From assembly GCF_036013935.1 (NCBI RefSeq), contig NZ_CP107902.1, positions 9,829,001 through 9,893,000 on the forward strand: a stretch of DNA of 64,000 nucleotides, in the 5' to 3' direction. Shown piece by piece: positions 1 to 8,320 of this stretch; the stretch's first letter is position 1; each line of letters opens with the position of its first letter. The position numbers and the translations under genes are program-made. The notes below the pieces were generated by a model, which made no database searches, was not told the origin of the DNA, and was given only the letters and a program-made list of their open reading frames with translations. The stretch comes from Streptomyces sp. NBC_00461 (GTDB taxonomy: Bacteria > Actinomycetota > Actinomycetes > Streptomycetales > Streptomycetaceae).

Positions 1-74
1 GGCACCCCGTCCGCCGCGTCCGCCACCACCAGGCGGACGGTGTTCGACCCCACATCCAGCACACTGATTCGCAT
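1..74 (-). CDS. Ppx/GppA-family phosphatase, N-terminal fragment cut by the window edge
   Basis: Only the first 24 codons are present, starting at the ATG at 74. They read MRISVLDVGSNTVRLVV and onward, the typical opening of exopolyphosphatase/guanosine pentaphosphate phosphohydrolases, whose D-x-G-S-N-T/S-x-R/H-L phosphate-binding loop is visible. Such enzymes hydrolyse polyphosphate or pppGpp in the cytoplasm. The catalytic Glu and everything after it lie outside the window, so the exact subfamily cannot be judged. Confidence 0.75.
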   Translation of the reverse strand, partial: MRISVLDVGSNTVRLVVADAADGV

Positions 75-113
75 GGGCCGGACGTACCCAGTTTTCGACC
101 ACCCGAACGTTCG

Positions 114-608
114 TCAGTCGTCGCGCCAGGGCGTCAGCCGCGGCCGCCACCCCGGTACCCCCTGCCGGTAGCGCACATAGCCGGCGCCGAACCGGCGGGT
201 CAGCGCCGGTTCCTCGTACCCCTTCGCGAACGCCCACATGGCCACGCCGGCACAGGCTCCGTACGCGAACAGGACCGGCCGGGCGAGCAGCAGGCCCTGG
301 CCGGTGATCGCCGCGATCACGGCGACGTACATCGGATTGCGCAGGTAGCGGTACAGCCCGCCCACGACCAGATGCTCGGGGGGTGCGACCGGCGCCGGGG
401 TGCCCAGGCCCTCGACCACGAAGCGCACATAGGCGGACAGCAGGACGACCGCGCCCGCGATCAGCGGGACCAGGCCGGCCGCGCGAAGGGCAGGCCACCA
501 GTCGCCGGACCGCCATCCGGTCAGCCACCAGGGCAGCAGCACGACCACGGTGCCGGGCGCGACGAACAGGAAGACCGTGCTGCCGAGGGCCGCCACCTCT
601 TTGCGCAT
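114..608 (-). CDS. Isoprenylcysteine carboxyl methyltransferase-like membrane protein (164 aa)
   Basis: This small integral membrane protein has about four hydrophobic segments and the C-terminal signature of the phospholipid/isoprenylcysteine methyltransferase superfamily: GLYRYLRNPMYV, followed by an E-E-P motif and the RFG..Y..Y...VPGW tail. The family uses SAM to methylate lipid or protein carboxylates at the membrane; the substrate here is unknown. The ATG at 608 is chosen because the family core starts there and the reading frame further upstream is low-complexity Arg/Pro/Gly. It runs the same way as the preceding efflux gene, 83 bp downstream of it. Confidence 0.75.
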   Translation of the reverse strand: MRKEVAALGSTVFLFVAPGTVVVLLPWWLTGWRSGDWWPALRAAGLVPLIAGAVVLLSAYVRFVVEGLGTPAPVAPPEHLVVGGLYRYLRNPMYVAVIAAITGQGLLLARPVLFAYGACAGVAMWAFAKGYEEPALTRRFGAGYVRYRQGVPGWRPRLTPWRDD

Positions 609-691
609 ACGACCACCATGGCAGCGCGGAGGGGCCGCCGTCTCCCTGCGGACGGCGGCCCCTCGGACCTGTGCGGCTCGGACCGGAACGG

Positions 692-2194
692 TCACATGTG
701 GACGACCGGTGCGGCGTCCGCGTCCTGCTCGGGCACACCGCGCCGGAAGAGCAGGAAGGCGATCACGGCGCCGGCGGCGAACAGGCCCGCCGACCACCAG
801 AAGGCGGTGGTGTAGCTCTCGATCGTCGCCCGGGCCTGCACCAGCTTGCTCGTCGCGTCCTTGCCGGCCAGGTAGTCGGTCGCGGCGCTCGCCGCCAGGG
901 TGTTCAGCAGCGCTGTGCCGATCGAACCGCCGACCTGCTGCATCGCGTTGACCGTGGCGGAGGCGACGCCCGCGTCCTCGGCGGCCACCCCGCCCGTGGC
1001 CAGCTGCATCGCCGGCGGCATCACGAGGCCGAGGCCGAGACCGGTCACGATCAGCTGCGGCAGCACCGCGCTGACGTAGCCGGAGCCGACGCCGATCCCG
1101 GTCAGCCAGGCCATGCCGACCGCGGAGATCGCGAAGCCCAGCGGGACGACCACCTTCGGCCCGATCCGCGGCACCAGGAGCGTGGTGCCGAGCTGTGCCG
1201 CCACCATCAGCGCACCGACCATCGGCAGGAACGCCACGCCGGTCTTCGTCGGGCTGAAGCCCAGGTTCAGCTGCAGGTAGTAGGTGAGGAAGAGGAAGAC
1301 GCCGAACATGCCGCCGCCGGAGATCAGCACGGCCAGGAACGAGGCCGCGCGGTTGCGGTCCAGCAGGATGCGCAGCGGCAGCAGGGGGTGGGCGGTACGG
1401 GTCTGCCACCAGGCGAAGGCGGCCAGCAGCACACCACCGGCGATCAGGAAGCCCCAGGTCAGGGCCGAACCCCAGTCGTGCGTCTCGGCGTTGGAGAAGC
1501 CGTAGACGAGGGAGAACAGACCGGCGGCGACGAGCACCGTGCCGGGTACGTCCAGCTTCGAGTTCTCGGCGTCGCGGTGGTTGGTCAGCAGCAGCCAGCC
1601 GCCCGCGAAGGCGACGACGGCGATCGCCACGTTCACATACAGCGTCCAGCGCCAGTCGAACGCGTCGGTCAGCACACCGCCGAGCAGCAGGCCCACCGCA
1701 CCACCGGCGCCGGCGATGGCGCCGTAGACGCTGAACGCCCTGGCGCGCTCACGGGCGTCGGTGAAGGTGGTGTTGAGGAGGGAGAGCGCGGCCGGTGCCA
1801 GCAGCGCGCCGAAGGCACCCTGCAGGGCACGAGCGGTGACCAGCATGCCGAAGCCGTTCGCTGCACCGCCGAGCGCGGAGACCGCGGCGAAGCCGACCAC
1901 ACCGACCAGGAAGGCCGTCTTGCGGCCGAACAGGTCGGCTATACGGCCGCCGAGCAGAAGCAGGGAGGCGAACGCCAGCGCGTACGCGGTGACGATCCAC
2001 TGCCGGTTGCCGTCGGAGAATCCGAGGTCGGCCTGGGCCGAGGGCAGGGCGATGTTCACGATGGTGGCGTCCAGCACCACCATCAGCTGCGCGAGGGCGA
2101 CGACCGCGAGGATCCACCAGCGCTTGGCCGAGGCCGCGGGCTGCGCCTCGACGGCACCCGGGCGGGCGTCGTCGGTCAGAGTCTTCTGGGACAT
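692..2194 (-). CDS. MFS drug efflux transporter, DHA2 (14-helix) type (500 aa)
   Basis: A proton-driven multidrug exporter in the plasma membrane. The sequence shows fourteen hydrophobic segments, motif D1-like LVVLDATIVNIALP in helix 1, motif A GGRIADLFGRK after helix 2, and the antiporter motif C region (GAIAGAGGAVGLLLGGVLTD) in helix 5. Length fits EmrB/QacA relatives. The ATG at 2194 is preferred because the protein then opens with a short hydrophilic tail before helix 1 and has a GGAG ribosome site. The upstream region carries a promoter embedded between two perfect inverted repeats (2270-2282 and 2310-2327), so expression is probably under a repressor. No matching TetR gene is adjacent. 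Confidence 0.9.
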   Translation of the reverse strand: MSQKTLTDDARPGAVEAQPAASAKRWWILAVVALAQLMVVLDATIVNIALPSAQADLGFSDGNRQWIVTAYALAFASLLLLGGRIADLFGRKTAFLVGVVGFAAVSALGGAANGFGMLVTARALQGAFGALLAPAALSLLNTTFTDARERARAFSVYGAIAGAGGAVGLLLGGVLTDAFDWRWTLYVNVAIAVVAFAGGWLLLTNHRDAENSKLDVPGTVLVAAGLFSLVYGFSNAETHDWGSALTWGFLIAGGVLLAAFAWWQTRTAHPLLPLRILLDRNRAASFLAVLISGGGMFGVFLFLTYYLQLNLGFSPTKTGVAFLPMVGALMVAAQLGTTLLVPRIGPKVVVPLGFAISAVGMAWLTGIGVGSGYVSAVLPQLIVTGLGLGLVMPPAMQLATGGVAAEDAGVASATVNAMQQVGGSIGTALLNTLAASAATDYLAGKDATSKLVQARATIESYTTAFWWSAGLFAAGAVIAFLLFRRGVPEQDADAAPVVHM

Positions 2195-2269
2195 GGGAGA
2201 ACCACTCCAGGGAAGTCGTTCGGGTTCGTTGGAACACGTGGGAACAACGCGGGGTGAAGGAAACCTAAA

Positions 2270-2282
2270 CGAAACGGTTTCG
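2270..2282. promoter_or_regulatory. Inverted repeat, probable operator downstream of the efflux-gene promoter
   Basis: CGAAAC-G-GTTTCG is a perfect 6-bp dyad with a one-base centre. It lies just after the expected transcription start of the minus-strand efflux gene. It shares the half-site CGAAAC with the dyad at 2310-2327, so the same repressor probably binds both. Confidence 0.6.
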
Positions 2283-2291
2283 TACACCTAG

Positions 2292-2320
2292 AGGCTAGAC
2301 CACCGCGCGCGAAACGGCAA
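2292..2320 (-). promoter_or_regulatory. Promoter of the DHA2 efflux gene
   Basis: On the minus strand TTGCCG (2320-2315) and TAGCCT (2297-2292) are separated by 17 bp, a good vegetative-sigma match. The -35 box is inside the inverted repeat at 2310-2327 and the start site would fall next to the one at 2270-2282, which would allow a tight repressor block. Confidence 0.55.
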
Positions 2321-2327
2321 CGTTTCG
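2310..2327. promoter_or_regulatory. Inverted repeat, probable operator over the efflux-gene -35 box
   Basis: CGAAACG-GCAA-CGTTTCG is a perfect 7-bp dyad with a 4-base spacer, centred about 42 bp from the dyad at 2270-2282 (four helical turns). It overlaps the predicted -35 hexamer of the efflux gene. Confidence 0.6.
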
Positions 2328-2354
2328 CTGGGCTGTGATCGCCGTTGCGTCTTG

Positions 2355-2390
2355 TATTCCTTGACAGGAATATAACTGCCGAGGCATATT
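2355..2390 (+). promoter_or_regulatory. Promoter and autoregulatory operator of the ArsR gene (leaderless)
   Basis: TTGACA (2361-2366) and CATATT (2385-2390) are 18 bp apart and the ATG begins at 2397, where transcription should start, so the mRNA is probably leaderless. TATTCC (2355-2360) and GGAATA (2367-2372) form a perfect dyad around the -35 box, a natural site for ArsR self-repression. Confidence 0.65.
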
Positions 2391-2396
2391 GGGCTC

Positions 2397-2741
2397 ATGT
2401 CCGACGCCGCGCTCTGGACCGCGCTCGCCGATCCCCACCGGCGGGCCATCGTCGCCCTGCTCCTGGAGCGGCCGCGGCCCGTGGGCGAGATCGTGGAGGC
2501 ATGCGGCCTGAGTCAGCCGAGCACCTCCAAGCACCTCAAGGTGCTGCGGGAGGCGGGCCTGGTGCGGGTACGGCAGGACGCTCAGCGTCGCGTCTACGCC
2601 CTCGACCCGGCCCCGATCGCCGAGCTCGACACATGGCTGGCGCCGTACCGGGCGCTGTGGAACCGCAGCCTGGACCTGCTGGGCCGACGCCTCGACGAGA
2701 CGGCGACGGACGATCCCGAGGAAACCACCCCGAAGGACTGA
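2397..2741 (+). CDS. ArsR/SmtB-family winged-helix repressor (114 aa)
   Basis: A small DNA-binding repressor. Residues 1-85 form the ArsR fold: LADPHRRAIVALLLERPRPVGEI, then the recognition helix LSQPSTSKHLKVLREAGLV and the wing RVRQDAQRRVYAL. It has no Cys-based metal box, which fits the non-metal subgroup usually paired with SRPBCC proteins. The next gene (6 bp downstream) encodes such a protein, so the two form an operon. The start lacks a ribosome site because the transcript is probably leaderless, and a dyad covers the -35 box, suggesting autoregulation. Confidence 0.88.
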   Translation: MSDAALWTALADPHRRAIVALLLERPRPVGEIVEACGLSQPSTSKHLKVLREAGLVRVRQDAQRRVYALDPAPIAELDTWLAPYRALWNRSLDLLGRRLDETATDDPEETTPKD

Positions 2742-2747
2742 TCCACC

Positions 2748-3275
2748 ATGGCCGCTGAACCCACCGGCACGTACCTCACCCTGGACGACGGCCGTCCGGC
2801 CGTCCGCTTCAGCCGTATCTACGACCATCCGATCGAGCGCGTCTGGCAGTTCGTCACCGACGCGGAGGAACTCGCCCACTGGTTCCCGTCCCGAGCGGAG
2901 ATCGATCCGCGCCCCGGCGGCACGATCACCTTCAGTGGCGACCCGCACATGCCCGAGTCCACGGGCCGGGTCCTCGCCCTCGACGAGCCGCGCCACCTGT
3001 CCTTCGAGTGGGGCGGCGACGAACTGCGCTTCGACCTTGAGGCTCTGGACGACAAGCGCACCCGCTTCACTCTCACCAACGTCCTGCAGGCCGCCGACAC
3101 GGCCGCCCGCAACGGCGCCGGCTGGGAGGTGTGCCTGGCCGCCCTGGACGCGAAGGCGCGCGGTGAGCACGTCGGGGGGCCGCACGCCGGGGCGGGCGCC
3201 CCCTGGAAGGAGTTCTACGAGGAGTACGTCAGGACGGGTATGCCCTCCGGCGCCCCCGTCCCCGGCATGGACTGA
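2748..3275 (+). CDS. SRPBCC / AHSA1-like domain protein (175 aa)
   Basis: This has the START-like fold of the Aha1 C-terminal-domain superfamily. The family signature is visible as RIYDHPIERVWQFVTDAEELAHWFPS near the N-terminus, then the PGGTITF strand and a C-terminal helix with GWEVCLAALDAKARG. Such proteins bind hydrophobic ligands in a deep pocket. When paired with an ArsR repressor, as here, they are thought to bind or handle the signal molecule. The ligand is unknown. It ends 4 bp from the convergent ABC exporter gene. Confidence 0.85.
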   Translation: MAAEPTGTYLTLDDGRPAVRFSRIYDHPIERVWQFVTDAEELAHWFPSRAEIDPRPGGTITFSGDPHMPESTGRVLALDEPRHLSFEWGGDELRFDLEALDDKRTRFTLTNVLQAADTAARNGAGWEVCLAALDAKARGEHVGGPHAGAGAPWKEFYEEYVRTGMPSGAPVPGMD

Positions 3276-3279
3276 CGGC

Positions 3280-6096
3280 TCACGCCATCTGCCGGCGCAC
3301 CAGCTCGTGCAGCCGCCCGCTCGTGTCCGCCAGCAGCTGCGCGGGCGGGCCCTGCTGGGCGACCTTGCCGTCCTCCATGACGATCACGCGGTCCGCGTCC
3401 AGGACCGTGGACAGGCGGTGCGCGATGACGACGCGGGTGGCGTTGAGGGCCTTCGTGGACTCGATCACCATGCGCTGTGTCTCGTTGTCGAGGGCGCTGG
3501 TCGCCTCGTCGAAGAAGAGGATGCGGGGCCGGCGGATCAACGCCTGCGCGATCATGAGGCGTTGGCGCTGGCCACCGGAGACGGCACCGCTGCCCGACAC
3601 GATCGTGTGCAGGCCCATCGGCATCCGCTTGATGTCCTCGGCGAGTCCCGCCATCTCGGCCGCCGCCATCGCCTCCTCCGGCGTGTACGGCTCGGTGCCG
3701 CAGATGACGTCCAGGATGGAGCCGGTGAAGGGCTGCGCGTGCTGCAGGACCACGCCGCACTGGCGGCGGACGGCCGACTGGTCGAGCGCGCCCAGGTCCT
3801 GGCCGTCGTACAGCACACTGCCCGAGACCGGTCTGTCGAAGCCGATCAAGAGCCTCAGCAGCGTCGACTTGCCGCAGCCGCTGGGGCCGACGATCGCCAC
3901 GAACTCGCCCGGACGTATCGCGAACGACACGTCGTCCAGGACGAGCGGGCCGTCGTCCGAGTACCGGAACGACAGCCGCCGCGCCTCGATCGCGCCGGAC
4001 AGCGGGCCCGGCCGGGTGCTCGCCGTGCGTACCTCAGGCGTCGCCTCCAGCACCGGTTTGATCTCCTCGAACAGCGGCAGCGCGGCCACCGCCGACACGA
4101 ACGCGCCGGTCAGCTGGGTCACCGAGGTCAGCAGCATCGTCACCGAGGTGTTGAACGTGAGGAACGCGGCCGCCGACATCACCCCGCGCGCCGGGCCCGC
4201 CAGCAGCATGAACATCAGCAGGGTGCACAACGGCAGATACACCGCGCCCATCACCGTGGTGAGGTTCTTGATGCGGCCGACCTTCTGCTGCAGTTCACGG
4301 CTGCGGGCGAACTCCGAGGCCCAGGCCGCGTAGGCGTAGTTCTCGGCCGCCGCCACCCGCAGCTTCGGCAGCCCGCGCAGGGTCTGGAACGCCTGGTTGT
4401 TGAGCTTGTTGTTGAGCACCACCAGCTTGCGCTGCCAGCGCACCTGCCACAGGCCCAGGCCCAGGAAGGCACCCGCGATGACGACGAGCATGCCGATCGC
4501 CGCCAGCGCCATCATGGGGCTGTACCAGAACAGCAGCCCCAGGTTCATCGCGCCGACGGTCACCGACTGGGCGACCACGGGCCCGACTCCCGCCATCAGA
4601 CGGCGGATCGAGCTGATGCCCATCGCCGCGCTGGCCAGCTCGCCGGTCGAGCGCTCGGTGAAGAACTTCGTCGGGAGTCTCAGCAGCCGGTCCCAGACGG
4701 CCGGTTGGAGCGTGGCCTCGATACGGCCCTCCATGCGGAGGATGGTGAGGTTCTCCAGCAGCATGAAGGCCGCCGCCACGACGCTGGTGAGCATCACGGC
4801 CAGACAGACCTGGACGATCAGCCCCGTCTGTGCCCTCGGAACGAACTCGCCCAGCACCTTGCCGGTCGCGATGGGCACCAGCGCACCGATCGCCACCGTC
4901 ACCAGACCGCTGATCAGCAGGCTCGCCAGGTCGCCGCCGGTGCCGCGCATGCTGAACCGCAGCAGCCGCAGCGGGCTGAGGGTCCGTTCGGGCAGCGGAC
5001 GGTAGAACATCACCGCACGCGCCTCGAACTCCTCCGCGTTGGCCTTCTCGATCGGTGTCTCGCGGCCCGTCGACGGATGCACGGCCACATAACCGCCGCG
5101 CCGCCACAGCAGGGCCACCGGCGCACCCGACAGGGCCCGGTGGCCCACCAGCGGACCGACGTTGTCCCGCCACCAGCGGCCGTCCAGACGCACGGCCCGG
5201 GTGCGGACACGGGAGGCGATGGCCACGAGCTCCACCGGGTCGAGCCGTTCGCTCTCCGTCCCGCTCTGCGCGGGCTCGGCAAGCTGGATCCCGGCCGCCT
5301 CGGCGACCAGCTTGCACGCCGCGTACGAGGCGTCGGCGTCGGCGGCCGTGGCGCGCTTGCCCGAGGACTTGCCGATCGAGGCGAGCAGCGTCTGATCGGC
5401 CTGGGCGCGGACCGCCTCACCCGCCTTGATGCCGGCGGCCGTCCGTGTCTCGTGCGAGCGCTCCAGCTGCTCGATCCACCGGTCCAGGGTGGTCAGCAGC
5501 CGGTACTGCTGGTCGACCATGCTCTGCCAGACCGCCGGGTCCATCAGCAAGTCGGCGGCCGCCTCGGCGCCGTAGAGCGAGCCGTACTGCACGCTGCCCG
5601 GCGGCACCTGCATCCAGAAGACGTCGTCGTCGGTGACCTCGGCGGCCCGCTCGGTCGCCATCGGCGCCTGGAAGAGGACGGACAGGCTGCGGCCGACACC
5701 GAGGGCGAGGGCGTACTCCAGCGGGCTCGTCGTCGGCGGTACGTACTGGGGGTTGCCGTACTCGTCGTAGGACCAGGTCTGGGTGTCGGCCGTCTGGTAC
5801 AGCTCGCGCAGCCCGATGCGGTGCACCACGCAGTCGCGCAACGGGCGGGCGACCAGGGTGTGCTGCGGTCCCGGGACCGGGCCGAGGATCAGCGAGCCCG
5901 CCTCCAGGCGGCCGAGGTGGTGCCAGTGACCCTGCTGTCCGGCGTCCACCGCGAACAGGTCCAGGCTGCCGGCCGCGACCAGCCACAGCACCTGCGGGCC
6001 TTCGAGGTCGAGCCGGTTCAGGCCCGAGCAGTCGACCAGTGTGCCCATGGAGCCGAGGGCGCCGAGAACGAGGTCGCCCTCGTGTGCGGTCGTCAT
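3280..6096 (-). CDS. NHLM/NHLP-type bacteriocin export ABC transporter, permease/ATPase subunit 2 (938 aa)
   Basis: Second ABC subunit of a peptide-export system. The first roughly 380 residues are a non-catalytic N-terminal region unique to this family (no C39 protease motifs). A six-helix ABC membrane domain follows, then an ATPase with Walker A GPSGCGKST, signature VSGGQRQRL, Walker B ILFFDEATSALD and the H-loop IAHRL. The ATG at 6096 is chosen because it follows the TGA of the upstream subunit by one base and has GGGAGCG before it. Together with the C39 subunit and the HlyD-like adaptor it should move the leader-bearing peptide encoded at 9244-9459 out of the cell. Confidence 0.88.
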   Translation of the reverse strand: MTTAHEGDLVLGALGSMGTLVDCSGLNRLDLEGPQVLWLVAAGSLDLFAVDAGQQGHWHHLGRLEAGSLILGPVPGPQHTLVARPLRDCVVHRIGLRELYQTADTQTWSYDEYGNPQYVPPTTSPLEYALALGVGRSLSVLFQAPMATERAAEVTDDDVFWMQVPPGSVQYGSLYGAEAAADLLMDPAVWQSMVDQQYRLLTTLDRWIEQLERSHETRTAAGIKAGEAVRAQADQTLLASIGKSSGKRATAADADASYAACKLVAEAAGIQLAEPAQSGTESERLDPVELVAIASRVRTRAVRLDGRWWRDNVGPLVGHRALSGAPVALLWRRGGYVAVHPSTGRETPIEKANAEEFEARAVMFYRPLPERTLSPLRLLRFSMRGTGGDLASLLISGLVTVAIGALVPIATGKVLGEFVPRAQTGLIVQVCLAVMLTSVVAAAFMLLENLTILRMEGRIEATLQPAVWDRLLRLPTKFFTERSTGELASAAMGISSIRRLMAGVGPVVAQSVTVGAMNLGLLFWYSPMMALAAIGMLVVIAGAFLGLGLWQVRWQRKLVVLNNKLNNQAFQTLRGLPKLRVAAAENYAYAAWASEFARSRELQQKVGRIKNLTTVMGAVYLPLCTLLMFMLLAGPARGVMSAAAFLTFNTSVTMLLTSVTQLTGAFVSAVAALPLFEEIKPVLEATPEVRTASTRPGPLSGAIEARRLSFRYSDDGPLVLDDVSFAIRPGEFVAIVGPSGCGKSTLLRLLIGFDRPVSGSVLYDGQDLGALDQSAVRRQCGVVLQHAQPFTGSILDVICGTEPYTPEEAMAAAEMAGLAEDIKRMPMGLHTIVSGSGAVSGGQRQRLMIAQALIRRPRILFFDEATSALDNETQRMVIESTKALNATRVVIAHRLSTVLDADRVIVMEDGKVAQQGPPAQLLADTSGRLHELVRRQMA

Positions 6097-6097
6097 C

Positions 6098-8320
6098 TCA
6101 TCGCTCCCTGACCAGCGCCGCGTACGCGCCACCGCGCGTCACCAGCTCCTCGTGCCGTCCGCGTTCCACGATCGTGCCGTGCTGGAGCACCACGATCTCG
6201 TCGCTGTCGCGCACGGTGCTGAGCCGGTGCGCGATCACCACGCAGGCGCAGCCGCGCCGGCGCAGGTTGTCCATCACGACCTGTTCCGTCTCCGCGTCCA
6301 GGGCGCTCGTCACCTCGTCGAGCACCAGGATGCTGGGCCTGCGCACCAACGCCCTCGCGATCTCCAGGCGTTGACGCTGCCCGCCGGAGAAGTTGCGGCC
6401 GTCCTGCTCGACCTTGCTGTGGATGCCGCCGGGGCGGCGCGTCACGACGTCGTGGAGCGCCGCGTCCCGCAGCGCGTCCACGACGGCGTCGTCGGGAATC
6501 GAGGGATCCCACAGGGCGACGTTGTCGCGGACCGAGCCCTCGAACAGGAAGACCTCCTGGTCCACGAAGGAGACGGACGCCGCGAGCGCGCCGCGCGGGA
6601 TGTCGTCCAGGCGCCGGCCGTCGATGCGGATCACGCCTTCCCAGGGGGTGTACAGGCCCGATATCAGGCGGGAGACCGTGGACTTGCCGCTGCCGGATCC
6701 GCCCACGAGGGCGACCTGTTGGCCGGGGCCGACGGTCAGGTCGAAGCCGGTGAGCAGCGGCTTGTCGAGCGGGTTGTAGCCGAAGGTGATGTTCTGCAGT
6801 TCGACGTGACCGTGCAGGCGGCGCGTGGAGTCGCCGGCGCCGGGGCGGCCGTAGAGCGGGTCGGCCTGGAAGTTCTCGACGTCCTTCAGACGGGCCACGT
6901 CGGCGGCGAAGTCCTGGATGCGGCCCGCCACGCCGTTGAGCCGGGTGATCGGTGCGGTGAAGCGCGTGACCAGGGCCTGGAAGGCGACCAGCAGACCCAC
7001 CGAGATGCCGCCCTCCACCGCGCGCATGCCACCGATCCACAGGATCAGCGCGCTGTTCAGCGCGGCCAGCGTCGGCGCGACCACACCCAGCCAGGCGCTC
7101 GGCACACCGAGCCGCTGCTGCTCCTCCAGCGTGGTGGCATGCTGCCCCGCCCACTTCCGGAAGTAACCGTCCTCACCGCCGGTCGCCTTCATCGTCTCGA
7201 TCAACTGCAGCCCGGTGTAAGCGGTGTTGGTGAGCCGCGCGCTGTCCGCGCGCAGCTTCGCCGTCCGGGTCGCGCGCAGGCGGATGACGACGCGCATCGC
7301 GACGATGTTCAGCAGGGCCACGCCGATGCCGAGGAACGTGAGCTGCGGGTCGTAGGTGTAGAGGAGGACCGCGTAGAGAACGACGACCACCGCGTCGACG
7401 CCCGCCGCCGCCAGGTCGCGGGCCAGGGTCTCGGCCACGGCGTCGTTGGACTGCAGTCGCTGTACCAGGTCGGCCGGGCTGCGCTGGGAGAAGAACGTGA
7501 CGGGCAGCCGCAGCAGATGCCGCAGGAACCGGGCGCTGGAGAGGGTGGAGGAGATGATGCGGCCGCGCAGCAGATTCGCCTGCTGCAGCCAGGTCAGCAC
7601 GATCGTGAGCAGCACGGACGCGCCCATCGACGCGAACAGCACGCCGAGCAGCGAGGTCTGCCCGCCGATCAGGAACTCGTCGATGTAGGTCCGGCTGAGC
7701 GCCGGCACGGCCGCGCCGACCGCGACCAGCAGCAGGCTCGCCAGGACCGCGGCGGGCATCGTGCCCGCGGTGCCGCGCAGCCGGGCCGGCATCGCGCCGA
7801 GCACACCGGGCCTGCGGCCGCCCTTGGTGAAGCCCTCGCCCGGCTCCATCACCAGCACCACACCGGTGAAACTGCCGTCGAAGTCCTCCATGGGCACGAA
7901 ACGACGGCCCTTGCCGGGGTCGTTGATGTAGACCCCGCGGCGGCCGAAGCGGCGCCCCATGCCGTCGTAGACGACGTAGTGGTTGAACTCCCAGAACAGG
8001 ACGGCCGGCGTCTTCACCTCGGCGAGGGCGGCCGTGTCCATCTGCATGCCCTTGGCGGTGAGGCCGTAGCTGCGGGCCGCCTTCAGCAGGTTGCTGGCGC
8101 GCGAGCCGTCGCGGGAGACACCGCACGCGATGCGCAGCTCCTCCAGCGGGACGTGCTTGCCGTAGTGGCCGAGGACCATCGCGAGGGAGGCGGCGCCGCA
8201 CTCCACCGCCTCCATCTGGAGCACCGTGGGAGTGCGGACGGTCCTCGCCCTGCCCACGGGAACGGGACGCTTGGGCGGAGCGGCGCGCCGCCTGCTCCGC
8301 GTCTCCTGTGCGGTGCTCAC
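6098..8320 (-). CDS. NHLM/NHLP-type ABC transporter with C39 leader peptidase (740 aa)
   Basis: Processing exporter. The N-terminal C39 cysteine protease is intact: Cys41 in LQMEAVECGAASL, His114 in EFNHYVVYDG and Asp134 in INDPGKG. A six-helix exporter domain follows (about 170-460), then an ATPase with GGSGSGKST, FSGGQRQRL and ILVLDEVTSALD. This enzyme class cuts leader peptides after a double glycine while exporting the core. The GTG at 8320 overlaps the stop of the adaptor gene (GTGA), which indicates translational coupling. The obvious substrate is the GG-leader peptide two genes upstream. Confidence 0.92.
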   Translation of the reverse strand: MSTAQETRSRRRAAPPKRPVPVGRARTVRTPTVLQMEAVECGAASLAMVLGHYGKHVPLEELRIACGVSRDGSRASNLLKAARSYGLTAKGMQMDTAALAEVKTPAVLFWEFNHYVVYDGMGRRFGRRGVYINDPGKGRRFVPMEDFDGSFTGVVLVMEPGEGFTKGGRRPGVLGAMPARLRGTAGTMPAAVLASLLLVAVGAAVPALSRTYIDEFLIGGQTSLLGVLFASMGASVLLTIVLTWLQQANLLRGRIISSTLSSARFLRHLLRLPVTFFSQRSPADLVQRLQSNDAVAETLARDLAAAGVDAVVVVLYAVLLYTYDPQLTFLGIGVALLNIVAMRVVIRLRATRTAKLRADSARLTNTAYTGLQLIETMKATGGEDGYFRKWAGQHATTLEEQQRLGVPSAWLGVVAPTLAALNSALILWIGGMRAVEGGISVGLLVAFQALVTRFTAPITRLNGVAGRIQDFAADVARLKDVENFQADPLYGRPGAGDSTRRLHGHVELQNITFGYNPLDKPLLTGFDLTVGPGQQVALVGGSGSGKSTVSRLISGLYTPWEGVIRIDGRRLDDIPRGALAASVSFVDQEVFLFEGSVRDNVALWDPSIPDDAVVDALRDAALHDVVTRRPGGIHSKVEQDGRNFSGGQRQRLEIARALVRRPSILVLDEVTSALDAETEQVVMDNLRRRGCACVVIAHRLSTVRDSDEIVVLQHGTIVERGRHEELVTRGGAYAALVRER

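Noticed and set aside
2935..6111. A 1058-codon plus-strand frame opposite the ABC exporter gene
   Set aside because: A typical GC-bias shadow frame; the opposite strand encodes a complete ABC transporter.
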